Source of the DNA: Oleomonas cavernae
GTDB lineage: Bacteria > Pseudomonadota > Alphaproteobacteria > Zavarziniales > Zavarziniaceae
DNA: 64,000 nucleotides
Assembly: GCF_003590945.1 (NCBI RefSeq)
Contig: NZ_QYUK01000011.1
Span: forward strand, 4,248,909-4,312,908
Reading direction: 5' to 3'
The position numbers and the translations under genes are program-made. The notes beneath the pieces are model-generated. The model searched no databases. It worked only from the letters and a program-made list of their open reading frames with translations, and was not told the origin of the DNA. Position 1 is the stretch's first letter; every line of letters begins with the position of its first letter. This document shows positions 1 through 9,363 of the stretch, piece after piece.

Positions 1-1281
1 CACATTTCCCACAAGCCGGGCCTGGACGGCCAGGCCTTCCACCTGACCAATCCCAAGCACAACCGGGTGGGCGAGGTGGTGAACATCTTCGCCAAGGCGG
101 CGGAGGCGCCGCAATTCTCGATCCGGGTCGACAGCCGGGTCTTCGGCTTCATTCCGCCCGGCGTGCGCAACATGATCGCCGGCCTGCCGCCGGTGCGCTC
201 GATCATCGATACGGTCCTGGGCGGTTACGGCATCCCGCGCCAGGCGCTGAAATACTTCAACTACCCGACCAAGTTCGACAATCGCGATACCACCAAGGCG
301 CTGAAAGGCTCGGGCATCGGTTGCCCGCCGCTGGGTGACTATGCCGGTTTCATCTGGGACTACTGGGAGCGCCACCTGAACCCTGAACTGCACCGCGACC
401 GCTCGCTGGCCGGGGCCGTGTCGGGCCGGGTGGTGGTGATCACCGGCGCCACGTCAGGCATCGGCCTGGAGGCGGCGCGCAAGGTCGCGGCGGCCGGGGC
501 CAAGACCATCATCTGCGCCCGCAAGCAGGAGGAGTTGGACGCCACCCAGGCCGAACTGCGGGCCGCGGGCGGCGACGTCCATGCCTATTCGGTGGACGTG
601 GCCGATACCGAATCCTGCGACCGCTTCATCGCCGCGGTCCTGAAGGATCATGGCCATGTCGACGTGCTGGTGAACAATGCCGGCCGTTCGATCCGCCGCT
701 CGGTCAACCTGTCCTATGACCGGTTCCATGACTACGAGCGCACCATGCAGGTCAACTACTTCGGCGCCCTGCGCCTGATCATGGGCTTCCTGCCCTCGAT
801 GTCGGCGCGCAAGCGGGGCCACATCGTCAACATCCTCTCGATCGGCGTGCAGGTGAACCAGCCGCGGTTCTCGGCCTATGTCGCGTCCAAGGCGGCGCTG
901 GGCGCCTTCTCGCGCTGCGCCGGGCCGGAGTTCCATCACCGCAACATCAGCTTCACCAACATCTACATGCCGCTGGTGCGCACGCCCATGATCGCGCCCA
1001 CCAAGATGTACGACAACATCCCGACCTTGAGCCCCGACGATGCCGCCAACATGATCGTGAAGGGCATCATCGAGAAGCCCAAGCGCATCGCCACGCGTCT
1101 GGGCACCATGGGCGAGCTGATGTGGGCGGCGGCGCCCGACGTCACCAACATCCTGTTCAACACCACCTACCGCCTGTTCCCGGATTCGGCCGCGGCCCGG
1201 GGCGAGAAGGGCAAGGAGGGCGAGGCGCCGTCGACCGAGGCGGTGGCCCTGGCGGCGTTGACGCAGGGGCTGCACTGGTAG
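1..1281 (+). CDS. Two-domain fatty acyl-CoA reductase-like SDR protein, C-terminal part (5' end outside window)
   Basis: The reading frame is open from base 1, so the gene starts upstream. The visible 426 residues hold the tail of one nucleotide-binding domain, then a complete classical SDR domain from about residue 139: the cofactor motif TGATSGIG, then NNAG, then the catalytic YVASK motif. A preceding extended-SDR domain followed by a classical SDR matches the architecture of mycobacterial AcrA1-type acyl-CoA reductases of about 650 residues. By family, such proteins reduce acyl-CoA to aldehyde or alcohol; the substrate here is unknown. An isolated SDR with an unusual N-terminus is the alternative. 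The next gene, ohrR, follows on the same strand but has its own operator. Confidence 0.75.
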   Translation, partial: HISHKPGLDGQAFHLTNPKHNRVGEVVNIFAKAAEAPQFSIRVDSRVFGFIPPGVRNMIAGLPPVRSIIDTVLGGYGIPRQALKYFNYPTKFDNRDTTKALKGSGIGCPPLGDYAGFIWDYWERHLNPELHRDRSLAGAVSGRVVVITGATSGIGLEAARKVAAAGAKTIICARKQEELDATQAELRAAGGDVHAYSVDVADTESCDRFIAAVLKDHGHVDVLVNNAGRSIRRSVNLSYDRFHDYERTMQVNYFGALRLIMGFLPSMSARKRGHIVNILSIGVQVNQPRFSAYVASKAALGAFSRCAGPEFHHRNISFTNIYMPLVRTPMIAPTKMYDNIPTLSPDDAANMIVKGIIEKPKRIATRLGTMGELMWAAAPDVTNILFNTTYRLFPDSAAARGEKGKEGEAPSTEAVALAALTQGLHW

Positions 1282-1310
1282 GGCTGGCGGCGGGGTGGGT
1301 TCAATAATCC

Positions 1311-1323
1311 ATTGCACGCAACT
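1311..1323. promoter_or_regulatory. Candidate OhrR operator upstream of ohrR
   Basis: ATTGCACGCAACT lies 45 bp before the ohrR start. The 11-mer ATTGCACRCAA recurs at 1963 in front of ohr, and it occurs ahead of exactly the two genes expected to be controlled by OhrR. The function is inferred from this sharing. Confidence 0.55.
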
Positions 1324-1367
1324 GGATGGCGCACGATATGATGGGGCAACCTTTCGTGAGCACCGCC

Positions 1368-1811
1368 ATGTCCGATACCCCGTCCCTGCGCCTCGACGAC
1401 CAGCTCTGCTTTGCGCTCTATTCGGCCTCGCACCTGATGACCAAGGCCTATCGGCCGATGCTGGCCGAGCTGGGCATCACCTATCCCCAGTACCTTGCCC
1501 TGCTGGTCCTGTGGGAGGAGGACGACATCACGGTCGGCCGCCTGGGCGAGCGGCTGTTTCTCGATTCCGGCACGCTGACGCCCCTGCTCAAGCGGCTGGA
1601 GGCGGCGGGGCTGATCGGGCGCCGGCGCGATCCGGCCGACGAGCGGCAGGTGCGGGTTCAACTGACCCAGGCCGGCCGCGCCCTGCGGGTGACGGCGCAG
1701 ACCTGCTACGAACAATTGGTCTGCGGCCTGGGCCTGACCGCGGACGAGGTCGGCGGCCTGCGCCAGCAGGTGGTAAGGCTGCGCCAGCAACTGGACAAGG
1801 TGGTCGCGTAG
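1368..1811 (+). CDS. ohrR: MarR-family organic hydroperoxide sensor repressor OhrR
   Basis: A 147-residue MarR-type winged-helix protein. The reactive cysteine of OhrR proteins is present as Cys14 in [18 protein letters not shown], and the recognition helix and wing lie at about residues 50-100 ([19 protein letters not shown], then the ADERQV wing). An in-frame start at 1326 would add 14 residues without similarity, so the ATG at 1368 is chosen because it puts the Cys at the usual position. In this family, oxidation of the N-terminal Cys by organic hydroperoxides releases DNA and derepresses ohr, which follows about 200 bp downstream. A shared motif before both genes supports autoregulation. 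Confidence 0.9.
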   Translation: MSDTPSLRLDDQLCFALYSASHLMTKAYRPMLAELGITYPQYLALLVLWEEDDITVGRLGERLFLDSGTLTPLLKRLEAAGLIGRRRDPADERQVRVQLTQAGRALRVTAQTCYEQLVCGLGLTADEVGGLRQQVVRLRQQLDKVVA

Positions 1812-1816
1812 CAGAT

Positions 1817-1950
1817 TCCCTCGCCCCCAACGGGGGAGAGGGCAGGGTGAGGGGGTGTTCGGGGCGGTCCGCGAAAGAGCCGGCCGGCAGCGGCCCAAGG
1901 CCAGCGACCCCTCACCCCGGCCCTCTCCCCGCAAGCGAGGCGAGGGAGAG
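1817..1950. repeat. Dispersed palindromic repeat, family B (copy 1)
   Basis: About 134 bp between ohrR and ohr, opening with TCCCTCGCCCCC and closing with GGCGAGGGAGAG. Inside are facing GGGTGAGGGG and CCCCTCACCCC blocks. The same layout of terminal CCCTC/GAGGG arms and inner TGAGG/CCTCA arms recurs at 9201 and 13801. Confidence 0.7.
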
Positions 1951-1962
1951 TCGAAAATATAT

Positions 1963-1975
1963 ATTGCACACAATT
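1963..1975. promoter_or_regulatory. Candidate OhrR operator upstream of ohr
   Basis: ATTGCACACAATT in an AT-rich stretch 44 bp before the ohr start, sharing ATTGCACRCAA with the ohrR upstream site at 1311. The flanking AT-rich sequence probably contains the ohr promoter. Confidence 0.6.
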
Positions 1976-2018
1976 TAATTTGACGCTATATAACGTCCAT
2001 CTGCCACGGAGAAGCACG

Positions 2019-2444
2019 ATGCCTGACAAGATCCTCTACACCGCCCATGCCACCGCAACCGGGGGCCGCGACAATGGCCATGCCGCCAGCGACGACGGCC
2101 ACCTGAAGGTTGCCCTGTCCATGCCCAAGGAACTGGGCGGCCCGGGCGGCGAGGGCACGAATCCCGAGCAACTGTTCGCGGCCGGCTATTCGGCCTGCTA
2201 TCTCAGTGCCCTGAAATTCGTCGCCGGTGCGGCCAAGGTAAAGCTGCCGGATGACGCCAGCGTGACCGCCTCGATCGCCATCGGCCCGATCGCCACCGGC
2301 TTTGGCCTGGCCGCCGAACTGGTGGTCTCGCTGCCCGGCATCGACCCGGCGGTGGCTGACGAGCTGGTGCTGAAGGCCCACCAGGTCTGCCCCTATTCCA
2401 ACGCGACGCGCGGCAATATCGCGGTCGACATCTCGGTCAAGTAA
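2019..2444 (+). CDS. ohr: Organic hydroperoxide resistance peroxidase Ohr
   Basis: A 141-residue OsmC/Ohr-family thiol peroxidase that reduces organic hydroperoxides in the cytoplasm. The catalytic set is visible: Arg18 (GGRDNG), Glu50 (NPEQLFAAGYSAC), the peroxidatic Cys60, and the resolving Cys124 in VCPYSNATRGN. The start at 2019 is chosen because GGAG stands just upstream and it gives the usual family length; the frame extends to 1980 but would add residues overlapping the operator region. The gene follows its likely repressor ohrR on the same strand. Confidence 0.95.
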   Translation: MPDKILYTAHATATGGRDNGHAASDDGHLKVALSMPKELGGPGGEGTNPEQLFAAGYSACYLSALKFVAGAAKVKLPDDASVTASIAIGPIATGFGLAAELVVSLPGIDPAVADELVLKAHQVCPYSNATRGNIAVDISVK

Positions 2445-2456
2445 TCCCGTCAGGCG

Positions 2457-2482
2457 CCCCTCCTCTCGGCAGAGAGGAGGGG
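2457..2482 (+). terminator. Hairpin after ohr
   Basis: An 11-bp perfect stem (CCCCTCCTCTC / GAGAGGAGGGG) with a GGCA loop begins 13 bp after the ohr stop. No clear U-tract follows, so it is a putative terminator or mRNA-stabilising stem. Confidence 0.55.
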
Positions 2483-2527
2483 AACGGCGCGGTGATTAGA
2501 AATTAGGCTCTATTTGCGCCCGTACCT

Positions 2528-2550
2528 AAATTTTTGCCCAAATTTTTGCC
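2528..2550. repeat. Short direct repeat upstream of urtA
   Basis: AAATTTTTGCCC at 2528-2539 is followed at once by AAATTTTTGCC at 2540-2550. It lies about 80-100 bp upstream of the sigma-54 site, where an enhancer-binding protein would act. TGCGCC hexamers occur nearby at 2515, 2553 and 2574, but no convincing full NtrC palindrome was seen. Confidence 0.4.
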
Positions 2551-2626
2551 ATTGCGCCGTCCAGTTCCCAAAATGCGCCCCTGATCAGATCGGCTGTTTG
2601 TGACAGCCGCGACCTTGAATCGATTC

Positions 2627-2641
2627 TGGCACGGCTCTTGC
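2627..2641 (+). promoter_or_regulatory. Sigma-54 (RpoN) promoter of the urt-ure block
   Basis: TGGCACG, four bases, then TTGC gives the -24/-12 spacing of sigma-54 promoters with a consensus -24 element. It lies about 104 bp before the urtA start. Nitrogen control (NtrC/RpoN) is the established regulation of many urea transport and urease genes, which fits the location. Confidence 0.8.
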
Positions 2642-2744
2642 GACTCCCCCGGCTGCGACTGCGAGGCGGGGCCATTCTCTCGTTCTAGTCGCGCCTGGCC
2701 GCGGCGAAGCGGCCTTCGGTTTCCCGCAGGGGTGGGGGTTATCT

Positions 2745-4034
2745 ATGTCGAAGTTCACAAAATGGGTCGCTGGGGCGGTGCTCGGCGCCACGGCGATGGT
2801 CGGCGCCAGTGTCAGCGCCACCGCCGAGGAAACGATCAAGGTCGGCATCCTGCATTCGCTCTCCGGCACCATGGCAATCAGCGAGACCACGCTGAAGGAC
2901 GTCATGCTGATGCTGATCGACGAGCAGAACAAGAAGGGCGGCCTGCTGGGCAAGAAGCTCGAAGCCGTGGTGGTCGATCCGGCCTCCAACTGGCCGCTGT
3001 TCGCCGAAAAGGCCCGCGAGCTGATCTCGGTCAACAAGGTCTCGGCCGTGTTCGGCTGTTGGACCTCGGTGTCGCGCAAGTCGGTCCTGCCGGTGTTCAA
3101 GGAACTGGACAACATCCTCTTCTACCCCGTGCAGTACGAGGGTGAAGAGTCCGAGCGCAACGTGTTCTACACCGGCGCCGCCCCGAACCAGCAGGCGATC
3201 CCCGCGGTCGACTACCTGGCCGCCGAGGAAGGCGTGAAGCGCTGGGTCCTGGCCGGCACCGACTATGTCTACCCGCGCACCACCAACAAGATCCTCGAGG
3301 CGTACCTGAAGGCCAAGGGCGTCGCGGCCGAGGACATCATGATCAACTACACGCCGTTCGGTCATTCCGACTGGCAGACGATCGTGGCCGACATCAAGAA
3401 GTTCGGCTCGGCCGGCAAGAAGACCGCCGTGGTCTCGACCATCAACGGCGACGCCAACGTGCCCTTCTACAAGGAACTGGCCAACCAGGGCATCAAGGCG
3501 ACCGACATCCCGGTCGTCGCCTTCTCGGTCGGCGAGGAAGAGCTCGCGGGCCTCGACACCTCCAACCTGGTCGGTCACCTGGCCGCCTGGAACTACTTCA
3601 TGTCGGTGGACGTCCCCGAGAACAAGGAGTTCATCAAGAAGTGGCAGGCCTTCACCAATAACCCCAAGCGTGTCACCAACGACCCGATGGAAGCCCATGT
3701 CATCGGCTTCGCCATGTGGGTGAAGGCGGTCGAGGCGGCCGGCACCACCGATCCCGACAAGGTGATCGATGCCCTGATCGGCGTCTCGGTCCCCAACCTC
3801 TCGGGCGGCTATTCGACCATGATGCCGAACCACCACATCACCAAGCCGGTGCTGATCGGCGAGATCAAGGCCGATGGCCAGTTCGACATCGTCCAGCAGA
3901 CCGCCGGCCTGATCATGGGCGACGAATGGTCCGACTTCCTCGAAGGCTCGAAGGACCTGATCTCCGATTGGCGTTCGCCGCTCAAGTGCGGGAACTTCAA
4001 TGTCGTCACCGGCAAGTGCGGTGGTTCCAAGTAA
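2745..4034 (+). CDS. urtA: Urea ABC transporter, periplasmic urea-binding protein UrtA
   Basis: A 429-residue type I periplasmic binding protein of the UrtA/AmiC class. Residues 1-27 form a Sec signal peptide ending at SATAEE, and the mature part begins with the family segment IKVGILHSLSGTMAISE. Further hallmarks are SVSRKSVLPVFKELDN, NILFYPVQYEGEE and the C-terminal WRSPLKCGNFNVVTGKC. It captures urea in the periplasm and delivers it to UrtBC. It is first in a run of transporter genes in canonical order, behind a sigma-54 promoter and followed by a strong hairpin that probably raises its transcript level relative to urtB. Confidence 0.96.
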   Translation: MSKFTKWVAGAVLGATAMVGASVSATAEETIKVGILHSLSGTMAISETTLKDVMLMLIDEQNKKGGLLGKKLEAVVVDPASNWPLFAEKARELISVNKVSAVFGCWTSVSRKSVLPVFKELDNILFYPVQYEGEESERNVFYTGAAPNQQAIPAVDYLAAEEGVKRWVLAGTDYVYPRTTNKILEAYLKAKGVAAEDIMINYTPFGHSDWQTIVADIKKFGSAGKKTAVVSTINGDANVPFYKELANQGIKATDIPVVAFSVGEEELAGLDTSNLVGHLAAWNYFMSVDVPENKEFIKKWQAFTNNPKRVTNDPMEAHVIGFAMWVKAVEAAGTTDPDKVIDALIGVSVPNLSGGYSTMMPNHHITKPVLIGEIKADGQFDIVQQTAGLIMGDEWSDFLEGSKDLISDWRSPLKCGNFNVVTGKCGGSK

Positions 4035-4071
4035 GTTCTGGTAGGGCCTGAAGTCTCCTCCTCACAACTTG

Positions 4072-4099
4072 CCCGGGCGGCGGTTCGCCGCCGCCCGGG
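4072..4099 (+). promoter_or_regulatory. UUCG-capped hairpin between urtA and urtB
   Basis: A 12-bp perfect GC stem (CCCGGGCGGCGG / CCGCCGCCCGGG) is closed by a TTCG tetraloop 37 bp after the urtA stop, with no U-tract. It probably acts as a 3' stabiliser or partial attenuator giving more binding protein than membrane components. A similar hairpin follows pstS. Confidence 0.7.
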
Positions 4100-4135
4100 A
4101 ACTTCTTGCCCATGTCCCCGAGAGGCGGTCGACTC

Positions 4136-5749
4136 ATGGTTTCCTACGCCATCTCTCTCCTGCGTCGTTCGAGCCTAGCCCTGGCGCTTTTCGCGGCCTT
4201 GATGCTGGGGTCGACCGTGGCGCGGGCCGACGGCATCGCCGACACGTTGAAACTCCTCACGTCCTCGTCCTATGACGATATCCAGAAGGGTATCGAGGGC
4301 CTGGCCGTCAGCGGTCATCCGACCGCCACCGACATTCTCCAGGCACTGAGCGACGGGCGGCTCTATGTCACCGGCGACGGCGCCCTGGTCTACAAGGACA
4401 CGGCCGGTGCCTTCCATGCAGCCGATAGCGGTGAAGCCCTGGCGGCCGAGCCCGTGGGTGCCAAGGCGGTGCGCGCCAACAACCGCATCCGCCGCGCCGT
4501 CGAGGCCGCGGTGGGCCAGCTCACCCTGATGAGCCCGGACCCGGCCAAGCGCCTCGAGGCCGCCGCCGCGGTGCTGAAATCCAAGGATCAGGCGGTCCTG
4601 CCGCTGATCGAGAAGGCCCTGGCGGCCGAAACCGATTCCAAGGTGAAGGCGGCGCTGGAGCGCGCCCAGGCCGCGATCATCCTGTTCGGCGGCTCGGACG
4701 AGGCGACCAAGCTCGCCGCCGTCGCCAAGATCGCCGAACAGGGCGACCAGGAAGCCCTGGGCCTGCTGGCCGATGTGCCCAACCCGACCCCGGCCCTGAC
4801 CGCGGCGATTGCGGATGCGCGCAGCATCATCGAAGGCCGCCTGGCCCTGTGGTCCGGCGTCCAGGCGGTCTATTACGGCATCTCGCTGGGCTCGGTGCTG
4901 CTGCTGGCGGCGATCGGCCTCGCCATCACCTTCGGCGTGATGGGCGTCATCAACATGGCGCACGGCGAAATGGTCATGATCGGCGCCTATGTGACCTTCA
5001 TGGTCCAGGAAGTGATCCGGACCAGTTTCCCCGGCCTGTTCGATTATTCGCTGGCCATCGCCCTGCCCATGGCCTTCCTGGTGGCTGGCGTGGTCGGCAT
5101 CGGCATCGAGCGCAGCATCATCCGCTTCCTCTACGGCCGGCCGCTGGAAACCCTGCTGGCCACCTTCGGCCTGTCGCTGGTATTGCAGCAGGCCGTGCGC
5201 AGCATCTTCGGGCCGACCAACCGCGAGGTGGGCAACCCCAGCTGGATGTCGGGCGCCTTCGACTTAGGCGGTCTGACCCTGACCTACAATCGCCTGTGGA
5301 TCATCGTCTTCTCGATCCTGGTGCTGGCGGTGCTGATGGTCGTGCTGCGGCGGACGGCGTTTGGCCTGCAGATGCGGGCGGTGACCCAGAACCGGCGCAT
5401 GGCAGCCTCGATGGGCATTCGCACCAACTGGGTCGACAGCCTGACCTTCGGCCTGGGCTCCGGCGTCGCCGGAATCGCCGGCGTGGCGCTCAGCCAGATC
5501 GACAACGTCAGCCCGAACCTGGGCCAGGGCTATATCATCGACAGTTTCATGGTCGTGGTGTTCGGTGGCGTGGGCAACCTGTGGGGTACCCTGGTCGGCG
5601 CCCTGACCTTGGGCATAACCAACAAGCTGCTGGAGCCGGTCGCCGGTGCCGTGCTGGGCAAGGTGATCGTGCTGGTGGCGCTCGTCTTGTTCATCCAGCG
5701 CAAGCCGCGCGGCCTGTTTCCCCAGAAAGGCAGGGCGGTCGAGCGATGA
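4136..5749 (+). CDS. urtB: Urea ABC transporter permease UrtB
   Basis: A 537-residue permease of the LivH type with the long N-terminal extracytoplasmic region typical of UrtB. A signal sequence (residues 1-31, ending ARADG) is followed by about 210 residues with Ala-rich helical repeats, then eight or so membrane segments from about residue 245, including the FGVMGVINMAHGEMVMIGAY motif. TTG 4106 and ATG 4112 lie in frame upstream, but the ATG at 4136 has a GAGGCGG ribosome site and begins the signal peptide directly. With UrtC it forms the urea channel. It overlaps urtC by four bases (ATGA). Confidence 0.94.
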   Translation: MVSYAISLLRRSSLALALFAALMLGSTVARADGIADTLKLLTSSSYDDIQKGIEGLAVSGHPTATDILQALSDGRLYVTGDGALVYKDTAGAFHAADSGEALAAEPVGAKAVRANNRIRRAVEAAVGQLTLMSPDPAKRLEAAAAVLKSKDQAVLPLIEKALAAETDSKVKAALERAQAAIILFGGSDEATKLAAVAKIAEQGDQEALGLLADVPNPTPALTAAIADARSIIEGRLALWSGVQAVYYGISLGSVLLLAAIGLAITFGVMGVINMAHGEMVMIGAYVTFMVQEVIRTSFPGLFDYSLAIALPMAFLVAGVVGIGIERSIIRFLYGRPLETLLATFGLSLVLQQAVRSIFGPTNREVGNPSWMSGAFDLGGLTLTYNRLWIIVFSILVLAVLMVVLRRTAFGLQMRAVTQNRRMAASMGIRTNWVDSLTFGLGSGVAGIAGVALSQIDNVSPNLGQGYIIDSFMVVVFGGVGNLWGTLVGALTLGITNKLLEPVAGAVLGKVIVLVALVLFIQRKPRGLFPQKGRAVER

Positions 5750-6905
5750 TCACGCAACGTCTCTATGCCCGCGACAAGGTCGCCTTCTGGTTCCTGGCCA
5801 TCCTGCTCGTGCTCTCGGTGCTGGTCGCCGTGCTCAACCTGGCGCTGCCGGCCGACAGTTTCTTCCAGGTGCCGACCTTCGTGGTCGCCGTGCTGGGCAA
5901 GTATCTGTGCTATGCCATCCTGGCCCTGGCGATCGATCTGGTCTGGGGCTATGTCGGCATCCTGTCGCTGGGGCATGGTGCCTTCTTCGCCCTGGGCGGC
6001 TATGCCATGGGCATGTATCTGATGCGCCAGATCGGCACCCGCGGCAGCTACGGCGACCCGATCCTGCCCGACTTCATGGTGTTCCTGAACTACAAGGAAC
6101 TGCCCTGGTACTGGCTGGGCTTCGACAATTTCTTCTTTGCCATGTTCATGGTCGCCCTGGCGCCGGGCATCCTGGCCTTCGTCTTCGGCTGGCTGGCCTT
6201 CCGCAGCCGGGTGACCGGCGTCTATCTGTCGATCATCACCCAGGCCATGACCTATGCCCTGCTGCTGGCCTTCTTCCGCAACGACATGGGTTTCGGCGGC
6301 AACAACGGCCTCACCGACTTCAAGGACCTGCTGGGTTTCAACCTGCAGACCAACGGCATGCGCGTGGTCCTGTTCCTGGCCAGCGCCGCCCTGCTGGCCG
6401 GCACCTTCATCATGTGCCGCTGGATCACCCGTTCGCGCCTGGGCAAGGTGCTGGTCGCCGTGCGCGACGCCGAAAGCCGCACCCGCTTCATCGGCTACCG
6501 GGTGGAAGGCTACAAGGTCGCCATCTTCACCCTGTCGGCGGTGATGGCCGGCTTCGCCGGGGCGCTCTACGTGCCCCAGGTGGGCATCATCAACCCGGGC
6601 GAATTCGCGCCCCAGAACTCGATCGAGGCGGTGGTCTGGGTCGCCGTCGGCGGCCGCGGCACCCTGGTGGGCGCGGTGATCGGCGCCATCGTGGTGAACT
6701 TCGGCAAGTCGGTCTTCACCGGCGTCCTGCCCGAATTGTGGCTGTTCGCCCTGGGCGGCCTGTTCATCGTGGTAACCCTGCTGATGCCCAAGGGCATCTT
6801 CGGCACGGTGCCGCTGCTGATCCAGGGCTACAAGAACCGGCGCGCCACCCGGGCCGGCGACAACGGCAAACCGGTGGAAGCACCGGAAGGCGCGGGGAAT
6901 AGGCC

Positions 6906-6912
<7 letters not shown>
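5746..6912 (+). CDS. urtC: Urea ABC transporter permease UrtC
   Basis: A 388-residue LivM-type permease, second membrane subunit of the urea transporter. Visible features are a first membrane helix at residues 11-35, the family segment DLVWGYVGILSLGHGAFFAL, and the EAA-like cytoplasmic loop VAVRDAESRTRFIGY at about residues 240-255. The ATG overlaps the urtB stop, implying translational coupling, and the 3' end overlaps urtD by seven bases. Confidence 0.94.
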
Positions 6913-7664
<752 letters not shown>

Positions 7665-7667
7665 GCG

Positions 7668-8363
7668 ATGCTGTCGGTCGAAAACGTCGATCTTTTCTAC
7701 GGTGCCGCCCAGGCCTTGCGCCGGGTCAACCTGACCGCCGATGTCGGCGCGGTCACCTGCCTCCTGGGCCGCAACGGTGTCGGCAAGACCAGCACCCTGC
7801 GCGCCATCGTCGGCAACCAGCCGGTGACGCGGGGCAAGATCACCTGGGAAGGCGAGGACATCACTCACCTCAAGTCCTTCGAACGGGCCAGGCGCGGCAT
7901 CGCCTATGTCCCTCAGGGCCGCGACATCTTCCCGCTGCTGACCGTGCGCGAGAACCTGGAAACCGGCTATGCCGTGCTGCCCAGGGCGAGCCGCAAGGTC
8001 CCCGACGAGATCTTCGACCTGTTCCCGGTGCTGAAATCCATGCTGCGCCGGCGCGGCGGCGACCTGTCGGGCGGCCAGCAGCAGCAACTGGCGATCGGCC
8101 GGGCGCTGGTGATGAAGCCGCGCCTCCTGGTGCTGGACGAACCGACCGAGGGCATCCAGCCTTCGATCATCAAAGATATCGGCCGCGTCATCGAGTTGTT
8201 GCGCGATCGCGGCGAGATGGCGATCCTGCTCGTCGAACAGTATTTCGATTTCGCCCACGCGCTCGGCCACCGCCTTGCGGTCATGGACCGCGGCGAGGTC
8301 GTGTTGGCGGGGCTCAAGGACGAGCTGAATGAAGCCGAGGTTCGCCGCCACGTCATGGTCTGA
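7668..8363 (+). CDS. urtE: Urea ABC transporter ATPase UrtE
   Basis: A 231-residue ABC ATPase of the LivF class. Walker A is GRNGVGKTS, the signature LSGGQQQQ, Walker B LLVLDEPTEG and the switch LLVEQYFDFA. It pairs with UrtD to power urea import. Its last 35 bases overlap the start of ureD in another frame, which links urea uptake directly to urease assembly. Confidence 0.94.
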   Translation: MLSVENVDLFYGAAQALRRVNLTADVGAVTCLLGRNGVGKTSTLRAIVGNQPVTRGKITWEGEDITHLKSFERARRGIAYVPQGRDIFPLLTVRENLETGYAVLPRASRKVPDEIFDLFPVLKSMLRRRGGDLSGGQQQQLAIGRALVMKPRLLVLDEPTEGIQPSIIKDIGRVIELLRDRGEMAILLVEQYFDFAHALGHRLAVMDRGEVVLAGLKDELNEAEVRRHVMV

Positions 8364-9173
8364 GACGAGCAGCCTTACCCGCGCCCAAGGCAACCTCGCG
8401 CTTTCCTTCAAGCGGCGTGGGCCGGCCACGGTGCTGGATCACCTGTACCAGCAGGGCTGCGCCAAGGCGCGCTTTCCCAAGACCGAGCACGGCGCCTTCA
8501 CCACCGCGGTCACCCTCAATACCTCGGGCGGGCTGACCGGCGGCGACCGGCTGACCACCACCGTCGACTGGGGCACCGGTGCCCAGGCGACCGTGGCGGC
8601 CCAGGGGGCCGAGCGCGGCTACCGCTCGATCGAGGGCACCGCCATGCTGCGCACCCGCCTCTGCGTCGAGGCCGGCGCCCAGGCGGAATGGCTGCCCCAG
8701 GAAACCATCCTGTTCGATGGTGCTGCCCTGCACCGCGACCTCCAGGTCGATATCGCCGCCGATGGCTGGTTCTTAGGCGTCGAATCGGTGGTCTTCGGCC
8801 GCACCGCCCGGGGCGAGTCCGTGCAACGCGGCACATTCCGCGACGCCTGGCGCGTGCGCCGCGACGGCCGCCTGATCTATGCCGACGTCACGGCGCTGGC
8901 CGGCGACATGCAGGCGATGCTCGACCGCCAGGCGATGGGCCAGGGCGCGCGGGCCGCCTCGACCATCATCCATGTCGCCCCGATGCCGCCGATCGATTGG
9001 ATTGCGTGCGCGCGGCCCTCGACGGCCCCGGCCTGTGGGGCGCCAGCGCCTGGGACGGCCTGCTCGCCATCCGCCTGGCTGCGCCCACCGGCGCCGATCT
9101 GCGCGCCCTGGTGGTGCGCTCGCTCGCTCCCTTGCGCCACGGCCGCCCCCTGCCGCGGGTGTGGCAGATTTGA
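8329..9173 (+). pseudogene. ureD: Urease accessory protein UreD, broken by a one-base frameshift
   Basis: The N-terminal 217 or so residues read as UreD (LTRAQGNLALSFKRRG, FPKTEHGAFTTAVTLNTSGG, LTGGDRL, ETILFDGAALHR). After HVAP the frame runs into nonsense until 9198, while the missing tail (DAADRLDCVRAALDGPG ... LPRVWQI) is read in the next frame to a TGA at 9171-9173. Adding one C to the C4 run at 8978-8981 joins the two parts exactly (GTC GCC CCC GAT). UreD is the scaffold on apo-urease that receives nickel from UreEFG, so a true lesion should hurt urease activation. All other urease genes are intact, so a base-calling error is quite possible. Confidence 0.88.
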
Positions 9174-9200
9174 TGATGCCGCGACACCGCACCGATGAAA

Positions 9201-9340
9201 GCCCTCTCCGCCCTTCAGGGGGGAGAGGGTTGGGTGAGGTGGGTCGGCGGCCTAGGGCGCGCTTGACCCGCGACCACCTCACCCTCCCCGTCGCTACGCG
9301 CCGGGTCCCCTCCCTCTCCCCCGCCTGCGGCGGAGAGGGC
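9201..9340. repeat. Dispersed palindromic repeat, family B (copy 2)
   Basis: 140 bp in the ureD-ureA gap, opening GCCCTCTCCGCC and closing GGCGGAGAGGGC, so the ends are perfect inverted repeats. Inner arms GGGTGAGGTGG and CCACCTCACCC also pair. It has the same size and ends as the copy at 13801 and can fold into a long hairpin in the urease transcript. Confidence 0.8.
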
Positions 9341-9363
9341 AAACGTAGCCAAGGAGGCCTTCC

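Noticed and set aside
2511-2580. TGCGCC hexamers upstream of urtA as NtrC sites
   Set aside because: They are unpaired and irregularly spaced, lacking the opposed GGTGC halves of NtrC palindromes; kept only as a remark.
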